Part shown: positions 8,560 through 16,760 of the stretch, one piece after another | Numbering within the stretch: position 1 is the first letter of the stretch | How the letters are laid out: every line of letters begins with the position of its first letter | Assembly: GCA_015233015.1 (NCBI GenBank) | Contig: JADFYO010000025.1 | Span: forward strand, 1-45,032 | From: Nitrospirota bacterium | GTDB taxonomy: Bacteria > Nitrospirota > Thermodesulfovibrionia > Thermodesulfovibrionales > Magnetobacteriaceae | DNA: 45,032 nt | Direction: 5' to 3' | Made by a program: the position numbers and the translations under genes | The notes under the pieces: model-generated | What the model was told of the DNA's origin: nothing | Databases searched by the model: none | Seen by the model: the letters and a program-made list of their open reading frames with translations, nothing else

Positions 8560-9921
8560 ATGGCTGAACGTGTAGAAAAAATAGGGCGTTATGAGATTAT
8601 AGAAAAGCTTGGCGAGGGTGCTATGGGGGTGGTTTACAAGGCACATGACACCATAATTGACCGTGTAGTGGCAATAAAGACAGTCAAAATGGTTGACGGC
8701 GGCCTCACACCGGCTGCCCACAATATGATAAAGCAGTTTTGCAACGAGGCAAAAATAGCAGGACGCCTGAATCATCCAAACATAGCCGTAATCCACGATG
8801 TAGGGGAGCAGGGCAATTCATTTTATCTTGTCTTTGAGTACGTAAAGGGTGTTACGCTAAAGGATATAATAATAAAGGGGGATAAAATCCCGTTAAACGA
8901 CAAGATTACGCTTCTGATACTCTTGTCGCGCACGCTGCACTATGCCCATCAGCACGGCGTTATACACAGGGACATTAAACCTGCAAACGTGATGGTATTG
9001 GACGATATGCAGATTAAGGTTATGGATTTTGGCATAGCGGTAATGGACACTCAGGCAAATAAACTCGATGACACAATGGGTATATTTACCGGTACGCCTT
9101 ATTACATGTCGCCGGAGATGGTAAGAGAAGAGAAGATAGACAAGCTGACCGATATGTTTTCATTGGGGGTGCTGTCGTATGAGTTTCTTACGGGAGCTAA
9201 GCCTTTTACCGGAGGGAATTTCAAGGAACTGTTTGAATTCATAGAGACTAGAGACCCGGAGTTACCGGGGCGGGTTGACCCGTCGATAAATGAAACCATA
9301 GGCTCGTATATCATGAAAATGCTTGAAAAGGACAAGAAGAAGCGTTTTCAGTCGGCAGGTGAGTTTGCCGATGCGCTTGAGTATTATCTCGAGGCACGTG
9401 CCAAGAATAAAGCCGCTCCCACCTCGCAGCCGGCCGATTTTAACAAACTGGAGTTGATTAAAATGCTTCAGGAAAGGTATTTATTTTTTTCCGATTTCAC
9501 GGAAGCGGAGATGTTGAAGTTATTTTCGCTGAGCGGGAAAAAGATATACAGAAAGGGTTCAGTGATATTTAAAGAGGCCTCGGTGGACGATAAGATGTAT
9601 ATAATAATAGCCGGTCAGGTTAAGCTGATAAAAAGGTCTATGAGTGACAACAAGGTGACGCTGCTTAAGGAGTTAAAAAGCGGCGATTGTTTTGGTGAGT
9701 TAGGGTTTTTAAACAACTCCCCGCGTTATGCCGCCGCAGTGCCTGAGACGGACGCAGTCTGCATACTGATAAGCGACACGGTACTAAGGAAGACAGAACC
9801 GTATATTTGCCTGAAACTCTACAAGAACCTAAGCGTAATGCTCTCGGAGCGCATCCGCCAGGGCGACGAAAGAATATATAAACTAACACATGAATTAGAA
9901 GGGCTGAAGGCAGGGAAATAA
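8560..9921 (+). CDS. Ser/Thr protein kinase fused to a cyclic-nucleotide-binding domain
   Basis: This 453-residue protein is a eukaryotic-like (Hanks-type) kinase of the PknB group. The glycine loop GEGAMG is at 18-23, the ATP-binding Lys of VAIK is residue 40, the catalytic loop HRDIKPAN starts at 136, DFG is at 156-158, and the activation segment ends in TPYYMSPEM. The kinase domain ends near residue 280. After a short linker, residues ~305-430 form a Crp/Fnr-like cyclic-nucleotide-binding barrel (GSVIFKEASVDDKMYIIIAGQVKLI, then SGDCFGELGFLNNSPRYAAAV). No transmembrane segment or DNA-binding helix-turn-helix follows. The architecture suggests a cytoplasmic kinase gated by a nucleotide or other small ligand. 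Its targets are unknown, and no phosphatase is adjacent. Confidence 0.93.
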   Translation: MAERVEKIGRYEIIEKLGEGAMGVVYKAHDTIIDRVVAIKTVKMVDGGLTPAAHNMIKQFCNEAKIAGRLNHPNIAVIHDVGEQGNSFYLVFEYVKGVTLKDIIIKGDKIPLNDKITLLILLSRTLHYAHQHGVIHRDIKPANVMVLDDMQIKVMDFGIAVMDTQANKLDDTMGIFTGTPYYMSPEMVREEKIDKLTDMFSLGVLSYEFLTGAKPFTGGNFKELFEFIETRDPELPGRVDPSINETIGSYIMKMLEKDKKKRFQSAGEFADALEYYLEARAKNKAAPTSQPADFNKLELIKMLQERYLFFSDFTEAEMLKLFSLSGKKIYRKGSVIFKEASVDDKMYIIIAGQVKLIKRSMSDNKVTLLKELKSGDCFGELGFLNNSPRYAAAVPETDAVCILISDTVLRKTEPYICLKLYKNLSVMLSERIRQGDERIYKLTHELEGLKAGK

Positions 9922-10042
9922 CACACCTAATGCCTTCATGAATTTGTCGAATCTGACTATGAAAGCTCCAGCCACTCCACCTGACCCATTACCCCATTCT
10001 TCGGAATATGCAAGCCTGTCCCCTGTGTTTACTTTCAAAAAA

Positions 10043-11143
10043 TCACTCGTCAACTTTCTGAATCTCTTCGAGCATGATTACTTTATTACAATAATAACCT
10101 TTTACAATTACTGTACAATCCCAAAGCGGCCGCACAATATCGCTCATCATTCCTTCAGGTACTACAATTTTATGGGTTTTACCATTTTCTTCCTTTACTT
10201 TGATTTCATCACCTCTAATAGAATTCGCGTAAAGTAGTTTTCCGGTAACTGCGGTTTGCTCCTGATTTGGAGATAGATTATTCTCATCCATATTTGTAAT
10301 AAAATCTGTCCTCTTTTTTAGAGACACCATCTTCTCTATCCCATTTCTTATTACAGTGAAACCAACTAAATTAATATTTTCACCATCTGGCGCTATTTGT
10401 TTGGACAACCCAATAAAATTACGATAATACGCATTATTATTTATTCGTTTTTTTAAAGATTCTATATTAGAACCATTAGCAAGTTCAAAACATTCCATCA
10501 CCTCGTCAATTATAACTGGTGGAGGAAGAAACAAGTCATGCTGCGCATTAGATCTCCCAATTTTTATTGACACTGATAGAGACGCGGCTTTTGGTACGGA
10601 CATATAACACGCATTTTCTCTGATAGCTTTCTTACCACTACCACCTTCTCTATATGGCAAATCACACATTCTCTCAAATGTACGATTAATAATCTTTTCG
10701 GTATTTTGAATTCTTGGAATAAAATCTCCGAGCCTTGCAATTCCAAAACCAACGGCCTCACCAGCAATAGATAATTGTAATGTGGAAGAGTCAATCACAA
10801 CGTCATGTATTTTAAGATGTCGTTTAAAATATATATCCTCAAGTAAATCCCTTAGTTCTTCCGCGATTTCTTCCGGTGGGTCGCCTGAGAGTGCAGTAGC
10901 GACTAAACGTTCTGCTTCTCTAAGGTTGCCACAGTCACAAGCAAGCGTAGCTGCGCTGCGATATAAAACAGACCTCGTCGGCTCAAGCGTAGAGTTTTTA
11001 TATGATTCGGCAGCCTTGAGTTCGAGTTCGAATGCAAGTGAAAAAAACTCATCCGCCCTCGCCGAATCACCTTTCAGTTTATGGTAAAAACCCTCTTCAG
11101 CGTATTCCATAGCCTTTCTATGCGATGTCATTGTTTCGCTCAT
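10043..11143 (-). CDS. Hypothetical protein with TPR-like N-terminus
   Basis: I do not recognise this 366-residue protein. Residues ~1-110 form helix pairs rich in Ala and Tyr (AMEYAEEGFYHKLKGDSARADEFFSLAFELE, in two parts), typical of TPR-like or MIT-like helical repeats and possibly a protein-binding platform. The rest is mixed alpha/beta with no motif I can name. It has no signal peptide or membrane segment. Its ATG overlaps the stop of the 178-residue gene upstream (ATGA-type overlap), so the two are translationally coupled and probably act together. Base composition is visibly more AT-rich than in the flanking genes, compatible with acquisition by transfer. Confidence 0.75.
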   Translation of the reverse strand: MSETMTSHRKAMEYAEEGFYHKLKGDSARADEFFSLAFELELKAAESYKNSTLEPTRSVLYRSAATLACDCGNLREAERLVATALSGDPPEEIAEELRDLLEDIYFKRHLKIHDVVIDSSTLQLSIAGEAVGFGIARLGDFIPRIQNTEKIINRTFERMCDLPYREGGSGKKAIRENACYMSVPKAASLSVSIKIGRSNAQHDLFLPPPVIIDEVMECFELANGSNIESLKKRINNNAYYRNFIGLSKQIAPDGENINLVGFTVIRNGIEKMVSLKKRTDFITNMDENNLSPNQEQTAVTGKLLYANSIRGDEIKVKEENGKTHKIVVPEGMMSDIVRPLWDCTVIVKGYYCNKVIMLEEIQKVDE

Positions 11144-11676
11144 AATTTTTTTATGTTTGACTTTGGCTTACTGAACTCCACAATTATTATAAAAGCTGGC
11201 AATGAATTCACTTGTTTTTGCAGCCTGGTTAATTTATTTTTTGATCTATAATTTATATCACTATCATTTCCTTTAAGTATTCCAGATACTTCCAACCGCG
11301 CTTGTTTGTTGAAAGGATCATAATCATCTTTTTTTCCTAACCAATAGTCAAACGCAGTTCCTTTCCTCGATTTTTCAACAACTGTATAGTCGGTAAGGTT
11401 AAGAATCAGCATTATTGCTACTCCATACGCACCATCTTCAGTTGCTCTTTCTTTATCAGCGTAACAACGTCTCATCTGATCTGTAACCTCCGGCAGGGCA
11501 AGTCTGAAAGATTCTTCAAAATCACCTTCTACTCTTAACTCAACACTATCATAGTGGCCCTGCTCCTCAAAACAAACCCCCGCAGATTCGGCAAATGCCA
11601 AACCACAACCCGCTCTTAAGGTAGGGATTTCTCCCGTTCCCAAATCCGATAAGTCAATAGTCTTCACATTATCCAT
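11140..11676 (-). CDS. Hypothetical protein, possible degenerate nuclease-like fold
   Basis: This 178-residue protein is the first gene of a two-gene operon. The middle reads EKSRKGTAFDYWLGKK and then, after a short gap, ARLEVSGIL. An Asp followed by a strand with Glu-x-Ser is reminiscent of the metal-binding core of PD-(D/E)XK nucleases with the Lys replaced. This is a visual resemblance only, not a family assignment. The C-terminal strand AFIIIVEFSKP is followed by a basic tail. There is no signal peptide. A weak GAGG lies 12 bases before the ATG. Function is unknown; the AT-rich pair sits next to a decayed toxin-antitoxin locus. Confidence 0.7.
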   Translation of the reverse strand: MDNVKTIDLSDLGTGEIPTLRAGCGLAFAESAGVCFEEQGHYDSVELRVEGDFEESFRLALPEVTDQMRRCYADKERATEDGAYGVAIMLILNLTDYTVVEKSRKGTAFDYWLGKKDDYDPFNKQARLEVSGILKGNDSDINYRSKNKLTRLQKQVNSLPAFIIIVEFSKPKSNIKKL

Positions 11677-11829
11677 TGTATAAACAAGCCTCTATGAAAA
11701 CATCCGGGCTGCAAGTGCCAGCTGCACCATTATATAATTTATCGCTGTGCAATGTATATATTTTTTAAGATAAAAAAAGCAGCCTGATACCCTATCACAC
11801 CGCCTTGCCGCAACTTGGTAAAATAGTTA

Positions 11830-11838
11830 TGTTATAAT
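11830..11838 (+). promoter_or_regulatory. Extended -10 promoter of the TA locus
   Basis: TGTTATAAT, a TGn extension joined to a consensus -10 box, lies about 31 bases before the antitoxin ATG at 11870. No good -35 box is present. The same nine bases precede the YoeB-type module at 43018. Confidence 0.5.
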
Positions 11839-11869
11839 ATCAGTAACACATACTTAACGGAGGTTGCTT

Positions 11870-12070
11870 ATGAAAGTTGCCGAAATGACTGAAGAGGATC
11901 TAAGGTCATTTATCGAACAAACGTTTCTTGACCTTGTCGGAGACCCTGACTCCGGTCTTGAACTTAACGAAGACTTTATCGCCCGATTGACGGAAAGCAT
12001 TGAAGATAAAACAGGACGTATGACACATGAGGAGTTTTTAAATGAGCTTAAAGCAGATCGTTTGGTCTAA
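11870..12070 (+). CDS. Antitoxin-like protein of a decayed TA locus
   Basis: The protein has 66 acidic residues: MKVAEMTEEDLRSFIEQTF, then LVGDPDSGLELNEDFIARL and a C-terminal MTHEEFLNELKADRL. This is the pattern of short antitoxins paired with RelE/ParE toxins: an N-terminal helix, a GDPDxGLEL loop and a C-terminal helix that would wrap the toxin. I start it at the ATG because GGAGG lies at the right distance, although the frame is open from a TTG at 11864. Only a fragment of toxin follows, two bases after the stop, so the antitoxin appears to be an orphan. Confidence 0.65.
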   Translation: MKVAEMTEEDLRSFIEQTFLDLVGDPDSGLELNEDFIARLTESIEDKTGRMTHEEFLNELKADRLV

Positions 12071-12072
12071 TA

Positions 12073-12165
12073 ATGCTCGTTTTGTACATGTATGAATATG
12101 AAGACATTATCATTCTCGACATAGGGCATAGAAATAACATCGTCAAAGAACTTCACGGCCTGTGA
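12073..12165 (+). pseudogene. RelE/ParE-type toxin remnant (C-terminus only)
   Basis: An open stretch of 30 codons starts at an ATG two bases after the antitoxin stop. It reads LVLYMYEYEDIIILDIGHR, closely like the final beta-strands of RelE/ParE toxins (the pattern R-x-x-Y-x-x-x-D-x-I-x-I-L-x-I-G-H-R). The first two-thirds of a normal ~90-residue toxin, with its helices and most catalytic residues, is missing. The locus therefore seems to have lost its toxin by an internal deletion. Confidence 0.65.
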
Positions 12166-12184
12166 TTAATATCTAAAGCAGATT

Positions 12185-13009
12185 CTATTTAGGAACAGTT
12201 AAGTCCGTGGAATCGCTGGACTTATCGGCTTGTGCTTCTTCCTCTGGCTTTTTCCTGATTAATCTCGACGCCAGTATTCCTATTTCATACAGTACGATTA
12301 TCGGGACGGCCATGAGTGTTTGATTAAAGGCGTCTGGGGTCGGCGTCACAATTCCTGCTATTATAAACGCCGCTACGATTACGTGTCTTCTTATCTTGCA
12401 TAATTTTTGCGGAGTTACCACCCCCATTTTCGTCATTACAAAAAGCGCTATCGGCAGCTCAAAAATAACCCCAAAGGCCAGTAAGAATTTCATTATGAAA
12501 TCTATATATTTACCTACCGCAATCATCGGCGTCAGGTTCTCTGTCTTATATGTCATCAAAAACCCCAGTGCAAACGGTAACACTATATAAAAACAGAACA
12601 CAACCCCAATCATAAACAAGACTGTCCCGGCAGTCACAAACGGCATAATAAACTTCTTTTCCCTCTCGACAAGCCCCGGCTCTATAAAAAGCCATATCTG
12701 AGACAATATTACAGGAAGCGCTATCATAATAGCGGCTATCAGGGCAATTTTACAGTGCATCCAAAACGCCTCGGACGGCTCGAGAAACACAAGCGTCTTC
12801 TGCTTTATGCCGCTTGGCTCAAATCCGATGAATGGATAATGAAGACTAAAGACCATCTTGGTTTCGATTGGCATGACCAGTGTTTTTAAGATCATCTCAG
12901 AATAATTAAATGTTAAGATGAAAACAACGAGTACAGCCCCAAGGGAAATCATAATTCGCTTCCTGAGTTCACCCAGGTGCTCTAATATTGACATTTTATC
13001 ATTTTCCAT
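12185..13009 (-). CDS. tatC: Twin-arginine translocase subunit TatC
   Basis: TatC is the six-helix membrane receptor that binds twin-arginine signal peptides. From ATG 13009 the protein has 274 residues and starts with MENDKMSILEHLGELRKRI, the conserved cytoplasmic N-terminus. Hydrophobic segments follow at the usual places, with ALPVILSQIWLFIEPGL and the conserved periplasmic FALGFLM and FGVIFELP motifs. The C-terminal tail is charged. The frame is open upstream to 13102, but that part lies over tatB and is not TatC-like. ATG 13009 overlaps the tatB stop; ATG 12994 is an alternative. It is the last gene of the barrel protein-tatB-tatC operon. Confidence 0.93.
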   Translation of the reverse strand: MENDKMSILEHLGELRKRIMISLGAVLVVFILTFNYSEMILKTLVMPIETKMVFSLHYPFIGFEPSGIKQKTLVFLEPSEAFWMHCKIALIAAIMIALPVILSQIWLFIEPGLVEREKKFIMPFVTAGTVLFMIGVVFCFYIVLPFALGFLMTYKTENLTPMIAVGKYIDFIMKFLLAFGVIFELPIALFVMTKMGVVTPQKLCKIRRHVIVAAFIIAGIVTPTPDAFNQTLMAVPIIVLYEIGILASRLIRKKPEEEAQADKSSDSTDLTVPK

Positions 13010-13370
13010 GGGCTTTTTCATCGCCGGGGTGTTCTGCCGGCTTTGTTTCAGGCACGGCACCCTGTGTTTCGGCTGGAGGGATTCCCCCTGCCGGTTTTTC
13101 ATCTGCTGGTTTTTCTGGCGTTATATCAGGCCTAAACTTGCTCGCGGCTTCCAATGTTTCCCTGTTTATTTTTTCCATCTCTTTTTTTATAGGGTCGGTG
13201 TACTCGTAGAGTTCTGAGTCCATCTGGCGCTTTACGTCGTTGACCATTCTTTTAAACATGGCAAGATATCTACCGACCTTCCTGCCAAGCTCCGGCAGGT
13301 CTTTAGGCCCATATACTAATAGTGCTATTACGAATATCAGCACAATTTCCTGTATTCCTATGTCAAACAC
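12999..13370 (-). CDS. tatB: Sec-independent translocase TatB (TatA/B family)
   Basis: This 123-residue protein has one N-terminal membrane helix (IGIQEIVLIFVIALLVYGPK), then the family hinge GPKDLPELGRKVGR, an amphipathic helix and a long charged, Pro-rich tail. It helps form the Tat pore with TatC, which follows directly with overlap. The Glu in the membrane helix (FDIGIQE) and the tail longer than TatA point to TatB. Many deep-branching bacteria use one TatA/B protein for both roles, and no second copy is in this window. Confidence 0.88.
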   Translation of the reverse strand: MFDIGIQEIVLIFVIALLVYGPKDLPELGRKVGRYLAMFKRMVNDVKRQMDSELYEYTDPIKKEMEKINRETLEAASKFRPDITPEKPADEKPAGGIPPAETQGAVPETKPAEHPGDEKAHGK

Positions 13371-13374
13371 CGCA

Positions 13375-14163
13375 CTATTCCTTCTCCTCTTCGTATATGT
13401 ATTTTAAAATCTTGCCGGCAGGCGGGGATATGAAAGTAAACGACAGGAAAACATGCAAGTCCGGGTAGCGTGTCTTAAATCCATACCCTGCCGAGAGCGT
13501 GGTATAAAGAAAGTCCAGCGGCCTGAACCTGTAACCAATCTTCCAGTCCCAATAGTCGAATTTATTTATATCGCTGCTTTTTTTTGTCTGGACCTCAGTG
13601 AGAACACTGATATTGTTGGCGGCCTGAAGTTCAGAGCCGAGCATAAAATCTACCTCCGTATTGAGGTCATGTTTAAATGGGGAGTATATCAGGGCATTGG
13701 CGTGTGTCTTAAACGGGCCGATTTTCTTCGAGAAAATCAGGCCGCCGCCTATACGCCCATCTGTCGATATAACATCTCTGCCTGATGGCACGGAACCAAC
13801 CACAAGGGCAGCGACAGACGGAGTATATTGATCCTCTTCGATAAACCTGTCTTTAATCCCTATGGCGTCGTCTTCAAACCCGGACTCTCCGGTCTTCATA
13901 TGATAAGGCATCGTTGCGCTTATCTCTATTGCATCGGTTACGGCAACTGAAAAAGAGGCGTTTACCTGATAGGAGGTCGGATCGACAGAATGTTCAAGCT
14001 CAAATTGAGTGGCAAACACACCGGCGGGATTAGTAGAAGTAGAAAACGTAGAGAACACGCCGTTTGGCTGAAGCGGCTGAAGCCCCTTGACGTCAAACCC
14101 GTATGCCGCGGCTGTACAAAGAATGCCCCAAATACACAGCAACACCATTATATATCTTTTCAT
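13375..14163 (-). CDS. Outer-membrane beta-barrel protein (hypothetical)
   Basis: The protein has 262 residues with a clear signal peptide (MKRYIMVLLCIWGILCTAAAYG, cleaved near residue 22). The rest alternates polar and hydrophobic residues in ~10-residue strands separated by charged turns, ending in LHVFLSFTFISPP and a charged tail. This is the profile of a small porin-like or transporter-like barrel with about 10-12 strands. The substrate is unknown. It heads the operon with tatB and tatC, five bases upstream of tatB. It is the only gene here besides the secreted proteins that points to an outer membrane. There is no Shine-Dalgarno sequence; the promoter's predicted +1 is the A of the ATG. 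Confidence 0.75.
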   Translation of the reverse strand: MKRYIMVLLCIWGILCTAAAYGFDVKGLQPLQPNGVFSTFSTSTNPAGVFATQFELEHSVDPTSYQVNASFSVAVTDAIEISATMPYHMKTGESGFEDDAIGIKDRFIEEDQYTPSVAALVVGSVPSGRDVISTDGRIGGGLIFSKKIGPFKTHANALIYSPFKHDLNTEVDFMLGSELQAANNISVLTEVQTKKSSDINKFDYWDWKIGYRFRPLDFLYTTLSAGYGFKTRYPDLHVFLSFTFISPPAGKILKYIYEEEKE

Positions 14164-14199
14164 ATGGTAAAAATAACAGAATATAGTTTATACTGTCAA
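14164..14199 (-). promoter_or_regulatory. Promoter of the barrel-tatBC operon, +1 at the start codon
   Basis: On the minus strand, TTGACA (14199-14194), an 18-base spacer and TATTTT (14175-14170), followed by six bases and the ATG. The predicted +1 is 14163, the first base of the start codon. Confidence 0.6.
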
Positions 14200-14272
14200 T
14201 GGTGGCCCTATGAAATGACAAAAGGAAAAGGGTATGCTTGATGAAATGGGTCTGCGTGAAGAAATGGCTGTA

Positions 14273-14314
14273 TTGACAAAAGCAAGTGCTAACGCATATA
14301 ATCGTACGCGTACG
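14273..14314 (+). promoter_or_regulatory. Near-consensus promoter of trxA with a 12-bp palindrome at +1
   Basis: TTGACA (14273-14278), an 18-base spacer and TATAAT (14297-14302) predict +1 at about 14309. The perfect palindrome CGTACGCGTACG (14303-14314) begins immediately after the -10 box and covers the transcription start. This is a position where a dimeric repressor would block RNA polymerase. Confidence 0.7.
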
Positions 14315-14359
14315 AAATATATGTTTTCGATGAAATAAAAGTAAACGGAGGGTTTTCTT

Positions 14360-14689
14360 ATGGCAGAAGGTGTAATGAACGCAACGGCTGCAAACTGGGC
14401 TACTGAGGTGTTAGGCGCTGGCGAGCTGGTGCTGGTGGATTTTTGGGCCGTATGGTGCGGACCATGCAGGATGGTTGCCCCTATCGTAGAAGACATGGCT
14501 AAGGAATACGCGGGAAGGCTGAAAGTCCTCAAGCTCAATACCGACGAAAATCCAGACATCGCAAGCAAATACAAAATTATGGGCATTCCCACACTCATGC
14601 TCTTCAAAAATGGCGAGAAGATCGACCAGCTTGTTGGGGCAGTTCCTAAGCATCAGCTGAAAGAAAAGATCGAAGCGCATTTAAGCTGA
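14360..14689 (+). CDS. trxA: Thioredoxin
   Basis: Thioredoxin is a small cytoplasmic dithiol reductant. The protein has 109 residues and the active site WCGPC, with Cys33 and Cys36, preceded by the conserved VDFWA strand. The Asp after VL in VLVDF and the cis-Pro loop GIPTL are both present, as is the C-terminal [12 protein letters not shown] helix. The start has a strong Shine-Dalgarno sequence (GGAGG). Its own near-consensus promoter lies upstream. ffh follows 24 bases later and may be co-transcribed. Confidence 0.97.
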   Translation: MAEGVMNATAANWATEVLGAGELVLVDFWAVWCGPCRMVAPIVEDMAKEYAGRLKVLKLNTDENPDIASKYKIMGIPTLMLFKNGEKIDQLVGAVPKHQLKEKIEAHLS

Positions 14690-14713
14690 TGCAGCAGCCT
14701 GGAGCTAATGTAA

Positions 14714-16033
14714 GTGTTTGATTCGTTAAGCGAAAAGTTAGAGTCCGTATTCAGGAAGTTAAAAGGCAAGGGTGTACTGGCAAAAGACGACATCGACGCG
14801 GCGATGAAGGAAATCCGTTTTGCCCTGCTCGAGGCCGATGTCAATTTTAAGGTCGTTAAAGGGTTTGTCGAAAAAGTAAAAGAGAAATCGCTCGGCACAG
14901 GGGTCATGGAAAGCCTGACGCCTGGTCAGCAGGTAATAAAAATAGTCAACGATGAACTCTGTATCCTCCTGGGGTCGGAAAACGAGAAGATTCGTCTATC
15001 CCCCAACCCCCCTACCATTATAATGATGATAGGCCTTCACGGCTCAGGCAAGACGACGACCTCGGCAAAACTGGCCAGACATTTTAAGTCCCTGGGCAGA
15101 CGGCCAATGATGGCCGCCGCAGACCTTCAACGCCCTGCCGCTATTGACCAGCTCATCACCCTCGGCAGACAAATCGATGTACCGGTGTTTTTCTCCAAAG
15201 AAGATAAAAGTCCGGTAACAGTTTGTAAAAACGCCCTGAGTGAGGCAAAAAAACAGGCGCGCGATATTGTAATCCTCGATACCGCCGGCCGGCTTCATAT
15301 AGCCGAAGACCTGATGAAGGAACTCAAGGCGGTTAAAGACGCTCTCACCCCAGATGAAATCCTCTTCGTCGCAGACGCGATGACCGGCCAGGACGCGGTC
15401 AATATCGCTAAGACGTTCAACGACCAAATCGGTATAGACGGGATTATATTGACAAAGATGGACGGAGACGCACGAGGCGGAGCCGCACTGTCAATAAGAG
15501 AGGTTACCGGTAAGCCGATTAAGTTCATCGGCACGGGCGAAAAAATCGACATGCTCGAGCCATTTCATCCAGAGCGCGTTGCGTCGAGAATCCTCGGAAT
15601 GGGAGATGTGCTGAGCTTTATAGAAAAGGCCCAGCAGTCGTTTGACGATAAAGAAGCCCAGACACTACAAAACAAACTTACCACCGATTCCTTTACACTC
15701 GATGACCTAAGAGAACAGTTAAAGAAGATCCGCTCGATGGGGCCGATACAAAATCTCCTGAACATGATACCCGGCTTTAACCGCATGAAGGGGGTCGAGG
15801 TGGACGAAAGCCAGTTCGTAAAGGTAGAGGCCATGATTTCATCGATGACAAGAAAGGAACGCAACAACCCACAGATCTTAAACGGAAGCAGAAAGCTGCG
15901 TATCTCGGCGGGAAGCGGCACAACAGTGGCCGATATTAACCGCCTCCTGAAACAGTACAAGGACATGAGGAAAATGATGAAGGCGTTCAAAAATAAAAAG
16001 GGATTCAGGATGCCCGATATAATGCCTTTTTGA
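14714..16033 (+). CDS. ffh: Signal recognition particle protein Ffh
   Basis: Ffh is the GTPase that, with 4.5S RNA and FtsY, targets nascent membrane proteins. It has 439 residues, with the N domain at ~1-90. The G domain has G1 GLHGSGKTT at about 107, DTAGRLH, TKMDGDARGGAALS and GTGEKID. The Met-rich M domain reads IQNLLNMIPGFNRMKG and ends with the RNA-binding GSRKLRISAGSGTTVADINRL region. The GTG start is supported by GGAG eight bases upstream and by the canonical first residues FDSLSEKLESVFRKL. The 4.5S RNA gene is not in this window. Confidence 0.97.
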   Translation: MFDSLSEKLESVFRKLKGKGVLAKDDIDAAMKEIRFALLEADVNFKVVKGFVEKVKEKSLGTGVMESLTPGQQVIKIVNDELCILLGSENEKIRLSPNPPTIIMMIGLHGSGKTTTSAKLARHFKSLGRRPMMAAADLQRPAAIDQLITLGRQIDVPVFFSKEDKSPVTVCKNALSEAKKQARDIVILDTAGRLHIAEDLMKELKAVKDALTPDEILFVADAMTGQDAVNIAKTFNDQIGIDGIILTKMDGDARGGAALSIREVTGKPIKFIGTGEKIDMLEPFHPERVASRILGMGDVLSFIEKAQQSFDDKEAQTLQNKLTTDSFTLDDLREQLKKIRSMGPIQNLLNMIPGFNRMKGVEVDESQFVKVEAMISSMTRKERNNPQILNGSRKLRISAGSGTTVADINRLLKQYKDMRKMMKAFKNKKGFRMPDIMPF

Positions 16034-16097
16034 GAAATAATATATACCTTTACATAAAGATAAGATTATATTAAACTAAAACAATGGAGGGACTGAA

Positions 16098-16349
16098 TTG
16101 GTAAAAATCAGATTAACACGCATGGGTTCACACAAGAGGCCTTTTTATAGAGTAATCGTGGCAGATTCGAGAGAAAGAAGAGACGGACGGTTTCTGGATA
16201 TACTTGGAAGCTATAATCCGATGACAGAGCCTTCGGATATTAAAATCGACATCGAGAAGGCAAAGAAATGGCTTGGATGCGGTGCTCAGCCAACTGATAT
16301 CGCTAAAAAACTTTTAGAAAAGGCCGGCCTGCAACTTCAAACGGCCTAG
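16098..16349 (+). CDS. rpsP: 30S ribosomal protein S16
   Basis: This 83-residue protein matches bS16 throughout: [38 protein letters not shown] and [23 protein letters not shown]. The start is TTG with an excellent Shine-Dalgarno sequence (GGAGGG) seven bases before it. It leads the typical ribosome-maturation run rpsP-khpA-rimM-trmD-rplS. Confidence 0.97.
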   Translation: MVKIRLTRMGSHKRPFYRVIVADSRERRDGRFLDILGSYNPMTEPSDIKIDIEKAKKWLGCGAQPTDIAKKLLEKAGLQLQTA

Positions 16350-16370
16350 CCCAACCGGAGGTGTTTTCTT

Positions 16371-16604
16371 ATGATGAAAAACTTGGTGGAAGTTATGGCA
16401 AAGGCACTGGTCGATAAACCCGAAGATGTGAACGTGCAAGAGGTAGATGGCGAAAAGACAACGATTTTTGAGTTAAGAGTGGCCTCAAACGACCTCGGAA
16501 AGGTAATCGGCAAACAGGGAAAAACCGCAAGGGCGATGAGAACAATACTGTCCGCAGCCGGCACGAAGATAGGTAAACGCGCCAGCTTAGAGATACTCGA
16601 ATAG
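16371..16604 (+). CDS. khpA: KH-domain RNA-binding protein KhpA
   Basis: The protein has 77 residues with a single type II KH domain: [26 protein letters not shown] contains the GxxG loop (GKQG). KhpA binds RNA together with KhpB/Jag and influences division and translation in other bacteria. The position between rpsP and rimM is conserved in many phyla. It has a GGAGG ribosome-binding site. Two ATGs are in tandem (16371 and 16374) and either could be used. Confidence 0.93.
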   Translation: MMKNLVEVMAKALVDKPEDVNVQEVDGEKTTIFELRVASNDLGKVIGKQGKTARAMRTILSAAGTKIGKRASLEILE

Positions 16605-16609
16605 CATAT

Positions 16610-16645
16610 CATGCAAAGGGCCGGTAACATGCAAAGGACCGGTAA
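16610..16645. repeat. 18-bp tandem duplication after khpA
   Basis: CATGCAAAGGGCCGGTAA (16610-16627) is followed at once by the same sequence with one change (16628-16645). It begins six bases after the khpA stop. A separate 12-base repeat, GGCAGCGTTTTA, occurs nearby at 16664-16675 and 16705-16716. Confidence 0.7.
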
Positions 16646-16760
16646 TATAGACTGCCTTAAAGTGGCAGCGTTTTAGCAGCTAGCGGCAGTTTAGCGGCTA
16701 AAGGGGCAGCGTTTTAAGCGGCGCTTGTCCCTTTATCAGTTTTTTAATATAAGGATAATA

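Noticed and set aside
13010-13102. N-terminal 31-residue extension of TatC
   Set aside because: It is encoded entirely over the tatB tail, is not TatC-like, and the normal TatC N-terminus begins at MENDK.
12918-13217. Open frame with Cys- and Phe-rich product opposite tatB/tatC
   Set aside because: It lies antisense to two overlapping Tat genes, and its hydrophobic composition mirrors the complement of Pro/Lys/Glu-rich TatB codons.
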